Below, in pieces: positions 15,511 to 24,697 of a stretch of DNA of 42,714 nucleotides. Made by a program: the position numbers and the translations under genes. Within the stretch, counting starts at the first letter, position 1; each line of letters starts with the position of its first letter. Source of the DNA: Myxococcales bacterium (GTDB lineage: Bacteria > Myxococcota_A > UBA9042); assembly GCA_009692465.1 (NCBI GenBank), contig SHZD01000027.1:1-42714 (forward strand), in the 5' to 3' direction. The notes beneath the pieces are model-generated. The model saw nothing but the letters and a program-made list of their open reading frames with translations. It made no database searches and was not told where the DNA came from.

Positions 15511-16880
15511 GGCGACACCTCCAGCGTAGCCAGAGCTTGCCACAGTGACTCTTTGTGTTGATTCCAGGCCAGTTCGCTGGGCAAAAACACTTCAAGGGCA
15601 TACACGAAGTCGCCCGCCACGGCGGTCCCAACTAGGTAATAGCGCGGATGGACATCCTTATTGCGCCAGACCCGTACCTGCAGAGCGCCGACGACTTGGG
15701 TCAGGACTAGCTCTTCATCGCGGCCTTCGAGCTCATGCTGCACGGCTAGCGACCAGAACGCCGCGTCGCCCTTGGGTTCATTGTCGACCCGGCCGACCCG
15801 CAGCAGCGATGTATCCGCCGCTTGAGCGCGAAACACCTCGTCCTCTTCAAACAGCACAAAACCGCGCGGCATCACCATCTTAGTGGCCTTTTTGCCCTCG
15901 AAAAGCGTGACCAAGTGCGGGGTCAGCCCGCGAACCCAGCCAAACGGCGATCGATGAACAATGTGCCCACCATCGGCGACTATCGGCACAATATCGATGG
16001 TGATCGTGAAGAAATTAGCCAGATTGCGCAGCGCCGCCAGCGTGCCCTCGGCCGTCTCGATCAGCTCGGTCATGCGCTTGATCTCTTGCAGAATCTGCAG
16101 GCGTTCGTCGGTATTCTTGACCTTTTCCAGCAAGTGCAACAACCGCGACCGCGCTTGGACGGCCACCTGCAGGCGGGCTTCCATATCGGTGTACTGCTTG
16201 GAAACATCGACGGACTTGATGCGCCGATCGAGCGTTTCGCCGATCGCGGCAAAGCGGCCCATCGCGGCGTCAAAATCGGTCGCCGGCACCCGCACCACGA
16301 TCGTGGTCCCCGACAACGTCTGCACATAGCCACCGGCTGTTTGCGCCAGCTTGGTGATAGCGTCAAACGCTTCGATTTGGCGGCGCACCCGCAATTTCAA
16401 GTAGCCGAAGTAGACCACCATCGGCTGGCTGACTTCCTTGGCGCCTTTGACGTCGGTGTTCTTGCCACCGCTGCTCTCACCGCTGGATTTGCTGTCGAGC
16501 TCGGCATAGCTGGCCCCGGACTTGCTCCCTGCGCCACTGGCCTGAACGCCTGGTGCCGAAGCCCGCTTGTCGGCACCGTCATAGGCACGCGGGGGCGGCG
16601 CGCCTTGATGGCGTGGTTGGAAGGCTGGCGAAGGTCGGCGGCTCTCGGCTTGGCTACTGGCGGCAACTGGCTCGACTGCTTGCAATTCTTCACGATCGCC
16701 GCGTCCGCCGTACTCCTGGTCTTGCTCGACCCAGCCGCCCTCAGACTCGTTTAAAGAAGGGCTATAAGATCCGCCACATGCCAAGCTAAGGCCCAAAATC
16801 CCCGTCAACGCGATCACTAGCGGCGCAACCGCGGCAATCCGCTGGGTTGGGGATGAACGCGGCGGACTTGGCGAACCCAT
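15507..16880 (-). CDS. DUF4349-like lipoprotein with extra C-terminal domain
   Basis: A 457-residue predicted lipoprotein. The start is decided by GGAGG ten bases upstream. The signal sequence ends LSLAC (~35). A long Ser/Gly/Pro-rich linker (~36-145) leads to a DUF4349-like domain (~150-325): YFGYLKLRVRRQIEAFDAI, then GGYVQTLSGTTIVVRVPA, then the SVDVSKQYTDMEARL coiled coil with paired helices LLEKVKNTDERLQILQEI. The C-terminal ~130 residues form a second domain also encoded separately by the third gene. It is first in a tightly packed operon (16880 to 14263), divergent from the lipoprotein gene at 17126. Role unknown; coiled-coil envelope sensor or scaffold is a guess. Confidence 0.78.
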   Translation of the reverse strand: MGSPSPPRSSPTQRIAAVAPLVIALTGILGLSLACGGSYSPSLNESEGGWVEQDQEYGGRGDREELQAVEPVAASSQAESRRPSPAFQPRHQGAPPPRAYDGADKRASAPGVQASGAGSKSGASYAELDSKSSGESSGGKNTDVKGAKEVSQPMVVYFGYLKLRVRRQIEAFDAITKLAQTAGGYVQTLSGTTIVVRVPATDFDAAMGRFAAIGETLDRRIKSVDVSKQYTDMEARLQVAVQARSRLLHLLEKVKNTDERLQILQEIKRMTELIETAEGTLAALRNLANFFTITIDIVPIVADGGHIVHRSPFGWVRGLTPHLVTLFEGKKATKMVMPRGFVLFEEDEVFRAQAADTSLLRVGRVDNEPKGDAAFWSLAVQHELEGRDEELVLTQVVGALQVRVWRNKDVHPRYYLVGTAVAGDFVYALEVFLPSELAWNQHKESLWQALATLEVSP

Positions 16881-17125
16881 AGTGACCTCCGCAGCCACAG
16901 TAGCACGAATCGGTCACAGCGACAATCGCCAACGGTCACTGGCAGGACCGCCCGCCAAGCCGCTGTCTGGGGTCTGCGAACCCAATCGCTAGTTGCGGCG
17001 CAGGTGGAATGCGCTTGCTCAATGCACAGAAAACTTCTACCGTGCTAGGTGGCGCTATGCGTCCACTGCTGCTTTTTTAGCGGTTGGGCGGCAAAAAGCC
17101 GCGCAGTATGCGTAGGGGGCGGATT
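16881..17125. promoter_or_regulatory. Divergent intergenic region between two lipoprotein genes
   Basis: About 245 bp separates two divergent starts and must hold promoters for both. TTGCTC at ~17016, a 17-base spacer, then TACCGT is a weak sigma70-like candidate for the plus-strand gene. AGGGGG lies about 7 bases before the chosen ATG at 17126. No clear operator palindrome was found. Confidence 0.3.
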
Positions 17126-19480
17126 ATGGACCAGCTTGAATCAGCGCGTCGGCAGCAATCCTTCGACGTCAGCACTGGGCTGGCGCCCGCGAAAGCGTCG
17201 GGGATGGAACCACGGTTGGCAGCCTTCAAGGTGCTGCTGGTGGCAGCGCTCATGGCGACTACTGCGTTGATGGGCGCGGCGGGCTGCTCCAACGTTGATA
17301 ATGGCAATGCAGGCGTCGGCGCTGGACCGTTGCTGCCGGGCGCCGGTGGCAACTTGGGGGGCTTTGGCAAAGCCGATGGCACCGCTGCGGGCGCAGTCGA
17401 TGCGACAACCGGCGGCCAGACTGGCGATGATGCCGCTGGAGCAGCTGGCGACGGCGGCGCGACGAGCGGGACCGATCCAGACGCAGCGCCCAATGGCACC
17501 GATCAGGATTCAGGCTCCGCGGCAACTGCGGATGCGGCACCGGGCACCGACCAAGATAGCGGCGGCGACGATCCCGATACCGCGACCGATCCTGATGCTG
17601 CGACCGATCCCGATACCGCGACCGATCCTGATGCTGCGACCGATCCCGACACTGCCACCGATCCGGATGCGGCGCCCGCGTGTGCGGTGGACCTCGATCT
17701 CGACGATTACGGCGACGGCTGCCCCAAGGGCCCCGACTGCGACGACACCAACCCCAACTTCAATGTCACGTGCCCGGACTGCTCCAAAGCGGGCACCACT
17801 GGTTGTGGATGCGGTGGCGGCGCCGCTGCGGTCAAGTGCTATTCCGGCGACCCGAGTTGGCCCGGCAAAGGCCAGTGTTTGGCCGGCAAACATTTGTGTA
17901 AAGACGGCTTTTGGTCGGGCTGTCTGGATGAGATCTTCCCCGATCCAGAAAAATGCGACGCCAAGGACAACGACTGTGATGGCCTGACCGACGAAGGCGT
18001 CAAGTCGAGCTGCGGTACCTGTGACTTGACCTGCAACGAGCAGAAAATTGGCAGCGGCTCGACCAATGAGTGGAATCTAAATAGCGAAAACTCCACTGGT
18101 CTTGGTATTTCCAACGGCAATCTGGTTCTGGACCAAACCCAGATCAGCCTCAACCTCAAGTTCATCTGGATTGCCAACTCGCCCAACAGCACCGTGTCCA
18201 AAATTGACTGCAAGACGGTGACCGAAGTCGGTCGCTTTTCAGTGTGCAAGGACCCGTCGCGGACGTCGGTCGACTTGGACGGCAACGTGTGGGTCGGCTG
18301 CCGCGGCGACGGCGGCGTCGCTAAGATCATGGCGGAAACTAAGAATTGCATCGACAAGAACGGCAATGGCGTCATCGAAACATCCACCGGTGCGGGTGCG
18401 GGTGCCGTTCTGGCTGCCGGCACCGATGAGTGCGTCAAGTTCATTACCTACCCGGACGGCTCGTCGGTGGCCCGCGCCGCTGGCGTCGATAAAGACAATC
18501 ACGTGTGGATCGGATTCTGGAACACCTCCAATTTGCATCGTTTAGAGCCCTTGGCCGGCAAATCCGTGGACAAGATCAACATCGCATGCAATCCGTATGG
18601 CCTAGTCATCGACCAAAAAGGCATCATTTGGGCCCAAGGCGCGGGCTGCGGCAATCTGGTTCGCATCGATCCGGCGACCAAACAGGTGACCAAGTTCCCG
18701 TACAAGGCAGGTGCCTACGGCATTAACGTCGATAAGTTTGGCCACATTTGGGTGGCGTCCGGCGGCAGCGCATCGCGATTTGATGCGACCAACCCCGGCC
18801 CTGCGGCGTGGACCGTGGTGCCTGGCATCGCCAGCGGCGGGCGCGGCGTGGCTACCGCAAATGATGGCTATGTCTATACCGCGGCCGACGGCAGCAGCAT
18901 GGTCACCAAGATCAACGGCAACAACAACCCGCCCAACGTCGAAGCCAAGATCGCCGGCGCCCAATACCCGGTCGGCGTGGCCTTGGACTACGATGGCTTT
19001 GTGTGGGCCGTCAACCAGGGTGGCAGCAGCACCACCAAGTTCGATCCGAAGACCAACTCGGCGGTCAAAACGGTGGCCGTAGGCTCGTCGCCTTACACGT
19101 ATTCGGACATGACCGGCTACACCTTGAACTACTTCACCGCACCCAAGGGTCAGTACACCACGGTGTTTTTCGGCGGCGTGACCGTCAATCCGATTACCCA
19201 GAACATCCCAAAGCAGATTTGGCAATCGGTAAGCGCCGAAGCAGACCTGCCGGATGGCACGGCGCTGCGCATGCGGTTTCGAGCTGCCAACACGAAGGAT
19301 TTGTTGGAGAAAGCCGCGTGGTCGGAGCCCGTTGAGTTTCCGCCGGAGAAATTTCCCTTTAGCTTGGTGCCCAAGAACATCGTCGGCAATCTGTTGCAGG
19401 TCGAAGTGCAGTTGACGACCAAAGACAAGAAGCTGACGCCAGTGCTCAAGAGCGTTTCGGCCAAATCCAAGTTGATGTAG
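17126..19480 (+). CDS. Beta-propeller lipoprotein with Asp-rich repeat and MopE-type motif
   Basis: About 784 residues from the ATG at 17126. The signal sequence ends MGAAGCSN, a good lipobox (Cys ~54). A Gly/Asp/Ala-rich linker contains six perfect-phase six-residue units DPD(T/A)AT (17570-17677). Next comes a Cys cluster and the module CYSGDPSWPGKGQC ... CDAKDNDCDGLTDEG (MopE-type metal-binding motif, ~300). The rest is a virginiamycin-B-lyase/NHL-like propeller with repeated blades (GNVWVGCRGDGGVAKI, DNHVWIGFWNTSNLHRLE, GIIWAQGAGCGNLVRIDP, GHIWVASGG). A beta-sandwich-like tail follows. I infer an outer-membrane-anchored, surface-exposed binding protein; enzymatic Vgb activity is not implied. 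A core-family repeat begins 73 bp after the stop. Confidence 0.75.
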   Translation: MDQLESARRQQSFDVSTGLAPAKASGMEPRLAAFKVLLVAALMATTALMGAAGCSNVDNGNAGVGAGPLLPGAGGNLGGFGKADGTAAGAVDATTGGQTGDDAAGAAGDGGATSGTDPDAAPNGTDQDSGSAATADAAPGTDQDSGGDDPDTATDPDAATDPDTATDPDAATDPDTATDPDAAPACAVDLDLDDYGDGCPKGPDCDDTNPNFNVTCPDCSKAGTTGCGCGGGAAAVKCYSGDPSWPGKGQCLAGKHLCKDGFWSGCLDEIFPDPEKCDAKDNDCDGLTDEGVKSSCGTCDLTCNEQKIGSGSTNEWNLNSENSTGLGISNGNLVLDQTQISLNLKFIWIANSPNSTVSKIDCKTVTEVGRFSVCKDPSRTSVDLDGNVWVGCRGDGGVAKIMAETKNCIDKNGNGVIETSTGAGAGAVLAAGTDECVKFITYPDGSSVARAAGVDKDNHVWIGFWNTSNLHRLEPLAGKSVDKINIACNPYGLVIDQKGIIWAQGAGCGNLVRIDPATKQVTKFPYKAGAYGINVDKFGHIWVASGGSASRFDATNPGPAAWTVVPGIASGGRGVATANDGYVYTAADGSSMVTKINGNNNPPNVEAKIAGAQYPVGVALDYDGFVWAVNQGGSSTTKFDPKTNSAVKTVAVGSSPYTYSDMTGYTLNYFTAPKGQYTTVFFGGVTVNPITQNIPKQIWQSVSAEADLPDGTALRMRFRAANTKDLLEKAAWSEPVEFPPEKFPFSLVPKNIVGNLLQVEVQLTTKDKKLTPVLKSVSAKSKLM
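17570..17677 (+). repeat. In-frame 36-bp tandem repeat (3 copies) coding DPD(T/A)AT
   Basis: Three 36-bp units, each two 18-bp subunits (GATCCCGATACCGCGACC-like and GATCCTGATGCTGCGACC-like). The first two units are identical and the third has several silent or conservative changes. It encodes an acidic linker and could vary in copy number between strains. Confidence 0.85.
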
Positions 19481-19552
19481 CTGACGGCGATTGTGGCGCA
19501 AGTCGGTCGGAGCACAAACCAAGCTCGGCCAGTAATTTGGCATGTAGCGCTA

Positions 19553-19590
19553 GGAACTGTCCCAGAGTAAGTCATTCTGAGACTGGTTCC
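19553..19590 (+). terminator. Hairpin 3' of propeller lipoprotein
   Basis: GGAAC-GTCCCAGA pairs with TCTGAGAC-GGTTCC (imperfect stem, loop around GTAAGTCAT). It is the proximal end of the 133-bp repeat and the counterpart of the hairpin at 3026-3063. Confidence 0.45.
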
Positions 19591-19686
19591 GTTTGCTTGC
19601 TTTGTGGGTCGCTAAGCTCGCGGCCTCAAAGGCCGACTCGCCGCTCCAGTGTTGCGCGAGTCGATCGAGTTATTTAAGGACACATC
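19554..19686 (+). repeat. 133-bp core-family repeat, copy 2
   Basis: CTAG flanks the left end (19550-19553) and CTTA follows the right end. Starts GAACTGTCCC; the right end (ACACATC) is decayed relative to copy 1 (GGGCAGTTC). It contains TTGCTTGCTTTGTGGGTCGC, then TAAGCTCGCGGC and GGCCGACTCGCCGC. Same length as copy 1 with no indel, about 86% identical by eye. Confidence 0.75.
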
Positions 19687-19843
19687 CTTACTTGGTCCCT
19701 GCGGCGATTGAGCCCTTGCAGCGATTGTGTCGTCGACAATTCGCCGCACCGGTGGGCTCGGGCAGCGGGGTCGACTGGCCACTGGTAGCGCTTGCCGCTT
19801 TAACCGCATTTTGGCAGCCTAGCAGCCCCGTCGGCTGACCGGC

Positions 19844-21517
19844 ATGGGGTTGGCGCCTATGGCTGAACACGATTTGCAGACTGCGCTTGCCGCCTGGCGC
19901 CACACTACGCTGGGGGCTGCAACAAGAAAAGGCTTACGCAAGAAGCAGTTCCAGCGATCAACCTCGGAAACGATCGCTGACCTGTACACGCCTGCGGCGG
20001 ATCCTGAGTATTTGGCGCGGCTGGGTCTGCCGGGCCAGTTTCCGTATACCCGTGGCGTGCAACCGACGATGTACCGCGGGCGCCTGTGGACCATGCGTCA
20101 GTATGCCGGATTTGGCACTGCGACTGAGTCGAATGCGCGCTACAAGTACCTGCTCAATGCCGGCCAGACTGGCCTGTCGGTAGCCTTTGATTTGCCAACC
20201 CAAATGGGCTACGACCCGGACGACGCGATGGCGGCTGGCGAAGTCGGCAAGGTCGGGGTCAGCATCGCTAGCATCGACGATATGCATGAACTCGTTGCAG
20301 ATTTGCCCCTGGAGACCATCAGCATCTCGATGACGATCAACGCGACGGCGACGACATTGCTCGCCTATTTGGTGGCCGTGGCCCAAGAACGCGGCTTGGA
20401 CCCCAAACTGCTGACTGGAACGGTGCAGAACGATATTCTCAAAGAATACATGGCACGTGGTACGTACATTTACCCGCCGCGACCGTCGATGCGCCTGATC
20501 ACTGACCTTTTTCGCTGGTGTGCGACAGATGTGCCCAAGTGGAACACGATTTCCGTATCGGGCTACCACGTGCGCGAAGCCGGCTGCGATGCCGCTCAAG
20601 AAATTGCGTTCACGCTAGGCGACGGCATTGCCTACGTGCAAGCGGCGATTGCGGCAGGCCTAGATGTCGATTCGTTCGCAGGTCGCGTGGCATTTTTCTT
20701 CAATGGTCACAATAATTTCTTGGAAGAAATCAGCAAGTTCCGGGCGGCGCGACGCCTGTGGGCACACATCATGCGCGATCGTTTTGGCGCCAAGAATCCC
20801 GAATCGTACAAGATGCGCTTTCACACCCAGACCGCAGGATCAATGCTGACGGCACAGCAACCCGATAACAATATCGTACGGGTCGCTTTGCAGGCGCTAG
20901 CAGCGGTATTGGGCGGCACTCAAAGCCTGCACACCAATTCGCGCGATGAAGCATTGGGGTTGCCGACCGAGCAGGCAGCACAAATTGCCTTGCGTACCCA
21001 ACAGATTATCGCCTATGAATCGGGAGTGGCGGACGTGGTCGATCCGCTCGCTGGTAGCTATGTGATTGAAAACTGGACGGATGCCCTGCAAACGCGGGCG
21101 CAGGCGTATTTGGACCGCATCGATGCGTTGGGCGGGATGGTCGCGGCCATTGAGCAAGGCTATCCTCAGCGCGAGATTCAGGACAGCGCGTACCGTTGGC
21201 AACGGGCAGTGGAGGCTGGCGAGCAAGTTGTGGTCGGCGTCAACCAGTTCGCAGCGCCCGAAAGCCAACCGGCACCGGCGCTGACGCTCGATCCGCGGGT
21301 AGAGCGCGACCAAGTGCGGCGCGTGCAGGCGGTTCGGGCCAAACGCGATACGCAAGCGTGGCAGGCGGCGATGGTTGAGCTGGAGGCGGCGGCAAATGGC
21401 TCCGTCAACCTGTTGCCCGCACTGGTACGCGCCGTGCAATGCCGAGCGACGACGGGTGAAATCAGCCACACGTTGCGCCGAGTCTTTGGAGTGCATCAGG
21501 AAACTTTGGTGGTGTAG
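19844..21517 (+). CDS. Methylmalonyl-CoA mutase large (substrate-binding) subunit
   Basis: A 557-residue TIM-barrel acyl-CoA mutase without the C-terminal B12-binding domain, so it needs a separate small subunit not present in this window. Hallmarks are [13 protein letters not shown] (Tyr87), [39 protein letters not shown] (Arg205), [24 protein letters not shown] and [14 protein letters not shown]. The Tyr/Arg pair corresponds to the methylmalonyl-CoA-type signature (P. shermanii Tyr89/Arg207), not the Phe/Gln or Ile/Gln of isobutyryl- or 2-hydroxyisobutyryl-CoA mutases. It would interconvert methylmalonyl- and succinyl-CoA. The ATG at 19844 is used; the ATG at 19859 is possible. The kinase-fusion gene follows after 11 bp. 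Confidence 0.92.
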   Translation: MGLAPMAEHDLQTALAAWRHTTLGAATRKGLRKKQFQRSTSETIADLYTPAADPEYLARLGLPGQFPYTRGVQPTMYRGRLWTMRQYAGFGTATESNARYKYLLNAGQTGLSVAFDLPTQMGYDPDDAMAAGEVGKVGVSIASIDDMHELVADLPLETISISMTINATATTLLAYLVAVAQERGLDPKLLTGTVQNDILKEYMARGTYIYPPRPSMRLITDLFRWCATDVPKWNTISVSGYHVREAGCDAAQEIAFTLGDGIAYVQAAIAAGLDVDSFAGRVAFFFNGHNNFLEEISKFRAARRLWAHIMRDRFGAKNPESYKMRFHTQTAGSMLTAQQPDNNIVRVALQALAAVLGGTQSLHTNSRDEALGLPTEQAAQIALRTQQIIAYESGVADVVDPLAGSYVIENWTDALQTRAQAYLDRIDALGGMVAAIEQGYPQREIQDSAYRWQRAVEAGEQVVVGVNQFAAPESQPAPALTLDPRVERDQVRRVQAVRAKRDTQAWQAAMVELEAAANGSVNLLPALVRAVQCRATTGEISHTLRRVFGVHQETLVV

Positions 21518-21528
21518 AAGGACTTAAG

Positions 21529-24249
21529 TTGATTGAGCCGATTCGTATTCACTGGAAGCAGACCATCGCCGCCCCCATCGACGAGGTTTGGGCGGCGTTT
21601 TCGGACACAGAGCGCATCAACCGCTTGGGCGGCTTGCACATGCAGTTTTCGTTATTGGCGCGCGGCGATGGCCGCAGTCCGCGCACTGGCGAACTGCGCC
21701 ACTTGGGAATGCGCGTGACTTGGAAGGAAAAACCGGTCACATTTACCGCGCCCAATCACTGCTGCATTGACCGCGTGTACGACGCGGGGCCGATTTCGCG
21801 CAGCCAGACTGAACTGTGGCTGCAACCGAATCCGGCGGGCGGCACTGACTTCACCTACGAAGGCCGGTTTACCCCCAAGTCGCGCCTATTTTCGCCGGCC
21901 ATTCGCCTCGACGTCGAAATGACGGTGCGGCCCAAGCTTGATCGGGCGTTCAAGGCCCTGATCGCGGCGCTCGAACACAATGCGGCCCTGCCCGATGCCC
22001 CGCCACCCAAGCTGAGCAGCGAAGCCGAAAAACGCTTGCAGCGCGGGATGGCCAAGATTGTCGAACCCGGAGTTGCCGAGCATTTGGGCGAGTTTTTGCG
22101 AACCGCGCCGATTCCTGAGCAAGTGCGGATGCAACCGCTTCTGTTGGCTAAGCGTTGGAAACTACCTGAAAAAGATGTGGTTGCTGGGCTGTTGCGCGCG
22201 GTAAGCGCCGGATTGTTGCAGGCACGCTGGGACGTCATTTGCCCGTCGTGCAAGCTACCTGCGGCCTCGGCCAAGACCTTGGATTTGCAGCGCGGCAAAT
22301 CGCATTGCGGGGCCTGCGAGGTCCAGTATGACGCCAGCTTGGCGGACTCCGTGGCGCTGTCGCTGCGACCGGTGGCCGAAATTCGGGCCCAACCTGAACG
22401 CATTGACTGCCTGTCGAGTCCAGGGCGCATGCCGCATGTGGTCAGCCAAAAGGTCGTGGCGCCCCGGCAAGAGGTGGAATGGCCGCTGACGCTGCTGTCG
22501 GGCAATTACCACATTCGCGGCTGGCCTAACTTGGACCAAGTGGTGGTCACCGTGCGCAGTGAACTCGCCCGCAGCGAGGGCAATGTGCTGGCCGGCCCCA
22601 AGGCCTTGACGCCGCCGACGCTGCGCCTGCGCGCTGGCCGGGTGACGCTGCGGGTGCGCTCCAAGATTGACGAACCGCTCAAGCTGGTGATTGAACGGGT
22701 GATGATTGCGCCCAATACGTTGACTGTTGGGCGGATTCTCGAGTGGCCTGACGTCGCAGCGCTGTTGCCAGCCGACTCGTTAGAACCGGGCTTGCGCATT
22801 GAACCTTTTAGCGGCCCCCTGCTGGCCATTCAGGTGTGCCGCGGCGGCGAACGTGCGGACAGCGTGGTCGGGCAAATCGTCCGGGCGGCCGGAGCCAACG
22901 CCTGTCAAGTGAGCAACGGCTGGGTGTTGGCGACGATGCCCAGTTGGCGGGCAGTGCACACGGTGGCCGACCAACTCCAAGGCGCGTTGTGGCAGACGGC
23001 GGCCGTCGGTATCGGCACGGTGGTGCAGTTGCACAGTGGCGACACCGCGATGGCCTCAGGTGCGGCGTTGCAAGAACTGGTGGCGCTGGCCCAGTCGGCA
23101 GAGCCGGGCCAGTGGTTAGTCGAAGGCGGCGATCGGCTGACGGAGGCCATGCGGCTGGTGGGGGCTTTGGTGCAAGTTCCGGCCACCGGTGGCCCAGCGC
23201 AGTTGACGCTGAACGAGCGCGAGGGCCCGCCGCTGGCGTTGCCGACGCGGGTGTTGACGGCGGCCCAAAGCGGCGATCTGATCGATGACCGCTTTGAGCT
23301 CGGCCAATTGGTGGGCAAAGGTGGATTCGGGCTGGTCTACGCTGCCCTAGACAAGGTGACCTCGACCCAAGTGGTGGTCAAACTGATGCGGCCGGAGCTG
23401 GCCGACGACGCGATCCAAGTTCAGCGCTTTTTCGACGAAGGCCGCTTGGCCGCGCGCTTGGAAGGGCCTAACAACGTGCAGGTTTATGAGTGGGGCATCG
23501 CCGACGATGGCCGCTTGTTTTTGGCCATGGAGCAACTCATCGGCCGTGAACTGGGCGAAGTGCTCCGCGACCTCGGCACCGTAGATCCGGTGCGCACCCT
23601 CAAGCTGTGTGCAGGCGCGCTGGCCGGTTTGCATCAGGCCCACAACCAAGGCTTGGTACACCGCGACATCAAGCCGGCCAATTTGTACCTGGTCCACGAA
23701 GGGACTGACGACGAAACCTTGAAAGTCATCGACTTTGGTATCGCACTGGACCTGACCGGGAGGATTAAGGCGCCCGAACAGGCCGGGGCGATCATTGGTA
23801 CGCCGATCTACATGAGCCCTGAGCAGGTGCGCGGCGAGCCGCTGGACTGTCGCACCGATCTGTATGCGTTGGGTATTGTGCTGTACGAATGCCTTTCTGG
23901 CGCTTTGCCATTTGCCGGACCGACAATGATGGCGTTGCTGTTGGCTCGCTTGACCCAACACCCAATCCCGTTGACGCGCAACTGCGCCCAGCCTTTACCC
24001 AATGGCGTGGCGCAGCTCGTGGATCAAGCACTAAGCCATGACGTGGAAGAACGGCCGACGGACGCGGAGGCCATGCGGCAATTGCTGTTGACTTTGGCAG
24101 TACAAGCCGGCGACCCAGCCCAGTGGTCGCGCTCGTGGCGGGAGCACAAGTCGGCGGCTACCCGCCTGCACGACGCGATGACGGCGGCAACCGTGTCCGA
24201 TTTATTCGTCGATGAAACGCCGTCTGAGCCCATGCAGAAGACAGATTAG
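21529..24249 (+). CDS. SRPBCC/DUF5939-like - degenerate cyclase-like - Ser/Thr protein kinase fusion
   Basis: A 906-residue protein from a TTG start with AAGGA well placed. Residues ~1-150 look like an SRPBCC/START-type lipid-binding fold (IHWKQTIAAPIDEVWAAFSD). Residues ~180-290 resemble the DUF5939 region usually found on class III adenylate cyclases, with a Cys4 zinc ribbon (C238, C241, C260, C263). Residues ~425-565 read like a cyclase homology domain without its metal-binding Asp residues (SGPLLAIQVCRGG, GWVLATMPSWRAV, VGIGTVVQLHSGD). Residues ~590-870 are a Hanks-type kinase with an intact core: GKGGFG (596-601), Lys618, HRD Asp713, DFG Asp735 and GTPIYMSPEQ. No transmembrane helix is seen. 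A cytosolic signalling kinase, apparently co-transcribed with the mutase; its partner is unknown. The pseudo-cyclase reading is inference. Confidence 0.8.
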   Translation: MIEPIRIHWKQTIAAPIDEVWAAFSDTERINRLGGLHMQFSLLARGDGRSPRTGELRHLGMRVTWKEKPVTFTAPNHCCIDRVYDAGPISRSQTELWLQPNPAGGTDFTYEGRFTPKSRLFSPAIRLDVEMTVRPKLDRAFKALIAALEHNAALPDAPPPKLSSEAEKRLQRGMAKIVEPGVAEHLGEFLRTAPIPEQVRMQPLLLAKRWKLPEKDVVAGLLRAVSAGLLQARWDVICPSCKLPAASAKTLDLQRGKSHCGACEVQYDASLADSVALSLRPVAEIRAQPERIDCLSSPGRMPHVVSQKVVAPRQEVEWPLTLLSGNYHIRGWPNLDQVVVTVRSELARSEGNVLAGPKALTPPTLRLRAGRVTLRVRSKIDEPLKLVIERVMIAPNTLTVGRILEWPDVAALLPADSLEPGLRIEPFSGPLLAIQVCRGGERADSVVGQIVRAAGANACQVSNGWVLATMPSWRAVHTVADQLQGALWQTAAVGIGTVVQLHSGDTAMASGAALQELVALAQSAEPGQWLVEGGDRLTEAMRLVGALVQVPATGGPAQLTLNEREGPPLALPTRVLTAAQSGDLIDDRFELGQLVGKGGFGLVYAALDKVTSTQVVVKLMRPELADDAIQVQRFFDEGRLAARLEGPNNVQVYEWGIADDGRLFLAMEQLIGRELGEVLRDLGTVDPVRTLKLCAGALAGLHQAHNQGLVHRDIKPANLYLVHEGTDDETLKVIDFGIALDLTGRIKAPEQAGAIIGTPIYMSPEQVRGEPLDCRTDLYALGIVLYECLSGALPFAGPTMMALLLARLTQHPIPLTRNCAQPLPNGVAQLVDQALSHDVEERPTDAEAMRQLLLTLAVQAGDPAQWSRSWREHKSAATRLHDAMTAATVSDLFVDETPSEPMQKTD

Positions 24250-24697
24250 GCGAACTGAGCTCGACCTCTGAGTGCGTGCTTGGCGTAGCGCGAGCGGCAC
24301 GCTGAAAAGTTTTATCTATCGAGGGTGCAGCGCGCGGCGTGCTGCAACTCACTAGTGGGTGTGTTTTGCGCGATCGGCGATCGTGAATCGCATCTGCCGC
24401 TGCGGGCCGCCGGTCTGGCGGCGCGGCGACGACCAAACAGGCCAGCAATCGACTCTGGCCAAATTCCCCATTCAGATTCCCCGCGGCTCCCGATTTGGGC
24501 TGCAGATCAAGGAACAAGGGGCTTGGCGACTGAGGCGTACTTGTGTACGCCACAGGGAGGAAAGCGCCGCAGTGACACCCAGATGCGCCCAAAGCGGGGG
24601 ATCGCGGTCTGCAGTCAAAGTTGCCGTCGCCGTCGCGCCGTTGTAGGCTACCGCGTCGCACACTGGGGCCGCTCGCCCCGACCGGAGCCGTAGATCG
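24250..24697. other. Intergenic region with palindromic family-B repeat
   Basis: 448 bp between the kinase and PEGA genes. It holds a full copy of the palindromic repeat at 24481-24607 and a small inverted repeat GCCGCC/GGCGGC near 24409-24425. The PEGA gene promoter must lie in the last ~90 bp, but I see no clear boxes. Short open frames crossing the repeat lack protein features. Confidence 0.5.
24481..24607. repeat. Palindromic ~128-bp repeat family, copy B
   Basis: Left end CCGCGGCTCCCGATTTGGG and right end CCCAAAGCGGGGGATCGCGG are imperfect inverted repeats of about 20 bp. The centre holds a perfect 7-bp hairpin GGCGTAC/GTACGCC with loop TTGT. TGCAGATCAAGG and the GCAGTGAC to CCCAGATGCGCCC segment match the copy at 41582 closely. 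Confidence 0.75.

Larger units (their letters stand above)
19481..19843. other. Intergenic region holding a core-family repeat
   Basis: 363 bp between the propeller lipoprotein and the mutase gene. 19554-19686 is the 133-bp repeat described separately. 19691-19843 should contain the mutase promoter; no convincing box or gene is visible. Confidence 0.5.

Noticed and set aside
24250-24697. Small genes around the palindromic repeat
   Set aside because: Open frames on both strands consist of repeat sequence and lack ribosome-binding sites and motifs.
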